From Actinomycetota bacterium (GTDB lineage: Bacteria; Actinomycetota; Actinomycetes; Nanopelagicales; Nanopelagicaceae), in assembly GCA_009924725.1 (NCBI GenBank), contig RFRA01000027.1:1-9778 (forward strand): a DNA stretch of 9,778 nucleotides, in the 5' to 3' direction. The notes under the pieces are model-generated. The model made no database searches, had not been told where the DNA came from, and saw nothing but the letters and a program-made list of their open reading frames with translations. The translations under genes and the position numbers were made by a program. How positions within the stretch are numbered: position 1 is the stretch's first letter; every line of letters starts with the position of its first letter. Shown in pieces: positions 6,159 through 9,778 of the stretch.

Positions 6159-8359
6159 TATTCGGCGCTTGGAACGCTTCCGTCTTCAAGTACTGGAACT
6201 AGTGAAAGCTTGCCCTTAGGGTCAATCTCGCCAATCTCAACTTGAATCTTGTCGCCAACCTTCATAACTTCTTCAAGGTTTTCGATGCGCTTTCCGCCAT
6301 GCATTTTGCGAATCTGCGATACGTGTAGCAAACCATCTTTGCCTGGCATCAATGATACGAAGGCACCAAATGCGGCAAGCTTTACGATCGTACCTAAGTA
6401 GCGCTCGCCAACTTCTGGCATCTGTGGGTTTGCAATTGCATTGATCTGTGCGCGAGCAGCTTCAGCAGCTGGACCGTTAGTTGCACCGATATAAATTGTG
6501 CCGTCATCTTCGATTGAGATCTCAGCGCCAGTTTCATCTTGAATCTGGTTAATGATCTTGCCCTTAGGCCCGATAACTGCGCCAATTTGATCAACTGGAA
6601 TCTTGACCGAGATGATGCGCGGAGCGTATTGGCTCATCTCATCTGGGGCATCGATTGCTTCATTCATCACATCAAGAATTGCAAGACGCGCTTCTTTCGC
6701 TTGGTGAAGTGCCCCAGCTAGAACTGAAGCAGGGATACCGTCGAGCTTGGTATCTAATTGAAGAGCAGTGATGAAGTCTTTAGTACCGGCAACTTTGAAG
6801 TCCATATCTCCGAACGCATCTTCTGCGCCCAAGATATCGGTCAAAGCTACGTACTCAACTTTTCCATCAACATCATCTGAGATCAGACCCATTGCGATAC
6901 CAGCTACTGGTGCCTTTAGTGGCACACCAGCATTAAGCATTGCAAGTGTTGAGGCACAAACAGAACCCATTGAAGTTGAACCGTTTGAACCAAGGGCTTC
7001 AGATACCTGACGAATTGCATATGGGAATTCTTCGCGAGTTGGAAGAACTGGAATCAACGCGCGCTCAGCGAGTGCGCCGTGGCCGATTTCGCGACGCTTT
7101 GGTGTACCAACACGACCAGTCTCACCAGTTGAATATGGTGGGAAGTTGTAGTTGTGCATGTACCGCTTGTGATTTTCTGGATTCAAAGTGTCTAGCTGTT
7201 GTTCCATCTTCAACATGTTCAAAGTAGTGATACCCAAAATCTGAGTTTCGCCACGTTCGAAGATTGCTGAACCGTGAACGCGAGGAATAACTTCAACCTC
7301 AGCAGAGAGTGCGCGAATATCGCGAAGCCCGCGACCATCAATACGGATCTTGTCACGCAATACGCGCTGGCGAACTAACTTCTTGGTTAGTGACTTAAAG
7401 GCTGCCGGAACTTCTTTTTCGCGGCCTTCAAATTTAGCGCCAACAACTTCCTTAGTAGCAGCTGAAATTGCATCGATTGCAGTTTCGCGCTCTTGCTTGC
7501 CAGCGATAGTTAGCGCCTTTGCCAGATCGGCTGATGCGTGAGCAGCAACTGCTTCAGCTACATCTGACTGATAATCAAGGAACACTGGGAAATCTGCAGT
7601 TGGCTTGGCAGCCTTAGCTGCAACCTTTAGCTGAGCATCGCAAAGTGCCTTGATAAATGGCTTTGCCGCCTCAAGTCCTTGGCTAACAATCTCTTCAGTT
7701 GGAGCGCTTTGTCCGGCCTTTACTAACTCAATTGTTTTTGAAGTAGCTTCAGCTTCAACCATCATGATTGCAACGTCATCACCAATTACGCGACCAGCAA
7801 CGACCATGTCAAAGACAGCATCTGCTACCTCTGAGTGATTAGGGAAGGCAACCCATTGACCATCAATTAAAGCAACGCGAACGCCACCGATTGGGCCAGA
7901 AAATGGCAGACCTGCTAATTGTGTTGACATTGATGCTGCGTTGATCGCAAGTACGTCGTACATATGATCAGGATCAAGTGCCATTACAGTGATTACAATT
8001 TGAACTTCGTTACGAAGTCCCTTTACGAATGATGGACGCAATGGGCGATCGATCAAACGGCAAGTAAGAATCGCATCTTCGGATGGACGACCTTCGCGAC
8101 GGAAGAATGATCCTGGAATACGACCTACTGCATACATTTTTTCTTCAACATCTACGGTCAAAGGGAAGAAATCGAATTGATCCTTGGGTGACTTTGAAGC
8201 AGTAGTTGCTGAGAAGATCATGGTTTCGTCGTTCATGTAAACCGCTGCAGCGCCTGCTGCTTGACGAGCTAGTCGCCCGGTTTCGAAACGGATCTCTTTC
8301 TTTCCAAACTTTCCATTGTCGATTACGGCAACGGCTGATGTTACGTCTTGACCCTCCAT
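6158..8359 (-). CDS. pnp: Polynucleotide phosphorylase (3'-5' exoribonuclease)
   Basis: PNPase degrades RNA phosphorolytically from the 3' end and can also synthesise tails, in a homotrimeric cytoplasmic complex. The 733-residue protein has the full family layout: first RNase PH-like core (about residues 15-150) with FFRREGRP at 85-92, an all-alpha linker (about 250-330), second RNase PH core (about 335-570) with FERGETQ at 367-373 and the catalytic aspartate region EDAFGDMD at 513-520, KH domain with the GPKG loop at 597-600, and S1 domain from about 651 (LGTIVKLAAFGAFV). The ATG at 8359 is preceded by AGGAG with 6-nt spacing. A 123-bp gap to rpsO contains a structured leader. The stop overlaps the start of the M16 gene (TAATG). 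Intact and very secure. Confidence 0.98.
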   Translation of the reverse strand: MEGQDVTSAVAVIDNGKFGKKEIRFETGRLARQAAGAAAVYMNDETMIFSATTASKSPKDQFDFFPLTVDVEEKMYAVGRIPGSFFRREGRPSEDAILTCRLIDRPLRPSFVKGLRNEVQIVITVMALDPDHMYDVLAINAASMSTQLAGLPFSGPIGGVRVALIDGQWVAFPNHSEVADAVFDMVVAGRVIGDDVAIMMVEAEATSKTIELVKAGQSAPTEEIVSQGLEAAKPFIKALCDAQLKVAAKAAKPTADFPVFLDYQSDVAEAVAAHASADLAKALTIAGKQERETAIDAISAATKEVVGAKFEGREKEVPAAFKSLTKKLVRQRVLRDKIRIDGRGLRDIRALSAEVEVIPRVHGSAIFERGETQILGITTLNMLKMEQQLDTLNPENHKRYMHNYNFPPYSTGETGRVGTPKRREIGHGALAERALIPVLPTREEFPYAIRQVSEALGSNGSTSMGSVCASTLAMLNAGVPLKAPVAGIAMGLISDDVDGKVEYVALTDILGAEDAFGDMDFKVAGTKDFITALQLDTKLDGIPASVLAGALHQAKEARLAILDVMNEAIDAPDEMSQYAPRIISVKIPVDQIGAVIGPKGKIINQIQDETGAEISIEDDGTIYIGATNGPAAEAARAQINAIANPQMPEVGERYLGTIVKLAAFGAFVSLMPGKDGLLHVSQIRKMHGGKRIENLEEVMKVGDKIQVEIGEIDPKGKLSLVPVLEDGSVPSAE

Positions 8360-8375
8360 GGGTCGCTCCTGTTCT

Positions 8376-8475
8376 TGACTGCACGCATCAAGGTGGAATG
8401 AATCTTCGATCGAAGTTCACGCAGCGCTATGTCTGCGGAAACCACTACCGAGGATCATTTCCCTCGGTGCAGTCA
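8376..8475 (-). promoter_or_regulatory. Structured 5' leader RNA of pnp, candidate Actino-pnp motif
   Basis: In the RNA sense, an outer 8-bp stem (UGACUGCA at 8475-8468 with UGCAGUCA at 8383-8376) encloses three hairpins. The first is CCGAGG/CCUCGG (8467-8448, 8-nt loop). The second is CGCAG/CUGCG (about 8437-8420). The third is UGAA-CUUC/GAAG-UUCA around a GAUC loop (8419-8399, one bulged U). This gives a multi-branch junction ending 5 nt before the AGGAG ribosome site. A conserved RNA called Actino-pnp is known in the 5' UTRs of actinobacterial exoribonuclease genes, and the location fits exactly; whether it matches the published consensus I cannot test here. A likely role is PNPase autoregulation, by analogy with the E. 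coli pnp leader. Confidence 0.65.
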
Positions 8476-8482
8476 GGCTAAA

Positions 8483-8752
8483 TTAACGGCGAATGCCGAG
8501 TTTCTCGATGATCGCACGGTAGCGAGCGATATCTGTCTTCGCGAGGTATTGCAAAATACGACGACGTTGACCGACCAAAATCAAAAGACCACGACGGTTG
8601 TGGTGATCATGAGGATTAGTCTTTAGGTGTGTTGTGATGTCCTCGATGCGCTTAGAAAGCAAAGCGACCTGCGCTTCTGGGCTTCCGGTGTCGGTAGCTG
8701 AAGTGCCGTATTTAGCAACGATTTCTTTCTTTACTTCTGGTGTTAGTGCCAT
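8483..8752 (-). CDS. rpsO: 30S ribosomal protein S15
   Basis: S15 binds the central domain of 16S rRNA early in small-subunit assembly and helps form an intersubunit bridge. The 89-residue, basic, helical product is full length and shows the family's core signatures: TDTGSPEAQVALLSKRI at about residues 21-37, LKTNPHDHHNRRGLL at 43-57 and a C-terminal RRRILQYL at 63-70. The ATG at 8752 follows an excellent Shine-Dalgarno stretch (AAAAGGAGA, ending 8 nt upstream). The rpsO-pnp pairing is conserved across bacteria, and read-through into pnp is likely because no T-rich terminator separates them. Confidence 0.98.
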   Translation of the reverse strand: MALTPEVKKEIVAKYGTSATDTGSPEAQVALLSKRIEDITTHLKTNPHDHHNRRGLLILVGQRRRILQYLAKTDIARYRAIIEKLGIRR

Positions 8753-8773
8753 TTGATGACTCTCCTTTTAGTT

Positions 8774-8794
8774 ACCGCCACGATGGCTTCCGGT
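8774..8794 (-). promoter_or_regulatory. Hairpin in the rpsO leader, possible S15 autoregulatory element
   Basis: In the RNA sense, GCCA/UGGC (4 bp, 3-nt loop) stacks on ACC/GGU (3 bp), with GGAA bulged on the 5' side. It ends 7 nt before the AAAAGGAGA ribosome site of rpsO. S15 is known to repress its own mRNA through leader structures in several phyla, but those structures differ between groups and I cannot match this one to a described class. The hairpin is short enough to be chance. Confidence 0.25.
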
Positions 8795-8864
8795 TTGATA
8801 CACGGGAGCTCTACTTCTCGTTGGACAGGGCAAAGGTTACCAGCGTGAGCGTGAGGGGCGAAAT

Positions 8865-8880
8865 CGGGGTTAATCCCCCG
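8865..8880 (-). terminator. Weak stem-loop after ribF, possible terminator
   Basis: CGGGG/CCCCG forms a 5-bp GC stem with a 6-nt loop, 20 nt past the ribF stop codon in the direction of ribF transcription. Only AUUUCG follows, not a proper U-tract, so termination would be inefficient at best. The 148-bp gap (8753-8900) between ribF and rpsO presumably also holds an rpsO promoter, but I found no -10/-35 pair I would defend. Confidence 0.3.
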
Positions 8881-8900
8881 CATGAAAATCAAGCGAAAAT

Positions 8901-9776
8901 TTAGGCCTCAGTGAGTTTTCGAGCCAGATCGCAATCTTGTTTCATCTGCTCTAGAAGTGGCTCTAGGCCATCGAACTTTAAGGTCTCACGCAAATGCCAA
9001 CCGAATTCGATGGTGGCCTCTTGGTCATAGAGATCAAGACCAACTTGATCAAGGGCGTACGCCTCAACTTGGCGACCACGAACACCTGCAAAAGTTGGAT
9101 TAGTACCAATTGAAATTGCCGCCGACCAGCGATTAATTCCGACCGTTAGCCAGCCAGCATAGACACCATCGGCCGGAATCGTTTGGCCCTCGAGGTTTCC
9201 TAAGTTCGCAGTTGGATAACCAATTTCACGACCGCGTGCTTCGCCATGAACAACAACGCCATCTAAGCGATGTGGTCTAGACAGTAGAAGTCGCGCAGTT
9301 TCAACATCGCCTTTGATTATGGCGGTGCGAATTCGGGTCGAAGAGACTGGTTCGGTGTCATCAGAATGCAACGCCAGGGTATGCACTTTGAATTCAGAAT
9401 GTGACTGCATCGTTTGTACATTCCCAGCCGCTTTATGACCAAAAGTGAAGTTCTCGCCCACAATTACATCGCCAGCTTCTAATTGTTTAATCAGGATTTG
9501 ATTAACGAAATCTTCAGGTGACATGGCGGCAAATTTTTCATCGAATTTCATTACCGCTACTTGATCGGCGCCATGAATTTTTAGCAGCACTACACGATCA
9601 GCCAAGGTAGTTAAAAGTGTCGGTGCCCGATCTGGCGCAAAGACAGTTGTTGGGTGTGGATCAAAAGTTAAGGCAATAATTTTGCGACCATCAGCAATTT
9701 CTTTGGCGCGATCAAGAATGCTCTGGTGGCCCTTATGCACGCCATCAAAGACTCCGATTACAACAACATTGCTCAT
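8901..9776 (-). CDS. ribF: Bifunctional riboflavin kinase / FAD synthetase
   Basis: RibF phosphorylates riboflavin to FMN and then adenylylates FMN to FAD. The N-terminal adenylyltransferase domain shows FDGVHKGH at residues 10-17 (nucleotidyltransferase HxGH motif), TFDPHP at 37-42 and VSSTRIR at 144-150. The C-terminal flavokinase domain shows GREIGYPTANL at 182-192 (Thr189 and Asn191 in PTAN), TNPTF at 225-229 and the catalytic glutamate Glu238 in VEAY. The 291 residues read here begin at an ATG 3 nt from the window edge. Most RibF proteins are about 300-315 residues and carry some 10-20 residues before the first strand, so the real start may lie beyond the window. Actinobacterial ribF commonly sits next to rpsO-pnp (and truB). 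Confidence 0.95.
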   Translation of the reverse strand: MSNVVVIGVFDGVHKGHQSILDRAKEIADGRKIIALTFDPHPTTVFAPDRAPTLLTTLADRVVLLKIHGADQVAVMKFDEKFAAMSPEDFVNQILIKQLEAGDVIVGENFTFGHKAAGNVQTMQSHSEFKVHTLALHSDDTEPVSSTRIRTAIIKGDVETARLLLSRPHRLDGVVVHGEARGREIGYPTANLGNLEGQTIPADGVYAGWLTVGINRWSAAISIGTNPTFAGVRGRQVEAYALDQVGLDLYDQEATIEFGWHLRETLKFDGLEPLLEQMKQDCDLARKLTEA

Positions 9777-9778
9777 TG

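Noticed and set aside
8145..8626. ORFs overlapping the pnp start and the pnp leader on both strands
   Set aside because: They overlap pnp, rpsO or the structured leader, have no ribosome sites or conserved features, and are best explained as shadows.

Overview
The window reads as a chromosomal core-metabolism segment from a lower-GC actinobacterium, most likely a streamlined freshwater lineage such as acI/Nanopelagicales. The lineage is an inference. It rests on the actinobacterial gene order (rpsO-pnp-M16 peptidase-dapB and thyX-dapA-rnj), very short intergenic gaps, stop/start overlaps, and a base composition that looks mid-40s percent GC by eye. No mobile element, CRISPR array, tRNA or rRNA is visible.

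Layout, right to left, because most genes are on the minus strand: ribF (riboflavin kinase/FAD synthetase, start at the window edge), rpsO (ribosomal protein S15), a structured leader RNA, pnp (polynucleotide phosphorylase), an M16 zinc peptidase gene whose reading frame is broken near its N-terminus, dapB, and a small glutaredoxin/mycoredoxin-like gene. Then comes a plus-strand pair, azlC-azlD (branched-chain amino-acid exporter type). The minus strand resumes with thyX, dapA and rnj (RNase J, cut by the left edge).

Three themes are combined. RNA turnover and translation are represented by RNase J, PNPase and S15. The diaminopimelate/lysine branch is represented by DapA and DapB, consecutive enzymes separated here by other genes. 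Cofactor and nucleotide supply is represented by RibF, which makes the FAD that ThyX needs. In Corynebacterium the order is dapB-thyX-dapA-rnj without interruption; here a redox gene and a divergently transcribed azlCD pair sit between dapB and thyX.

The most notable observations are two. First, the M16 peptidase has a clear N-terminal start in one frame (ATG at 6158) and its zinc-binding HFLEH motif in another. An in-frame UGA lies between them, about 16 conserved residues are missing, and a strong stem-loop lies just downstream. Second, a 100-nt multi-hairpin leader precedes pnp and fits the known Actino-pnp RNA motif. The rest is conventional housekeeping content; I see no evidence of an undescribed multi-gene system.
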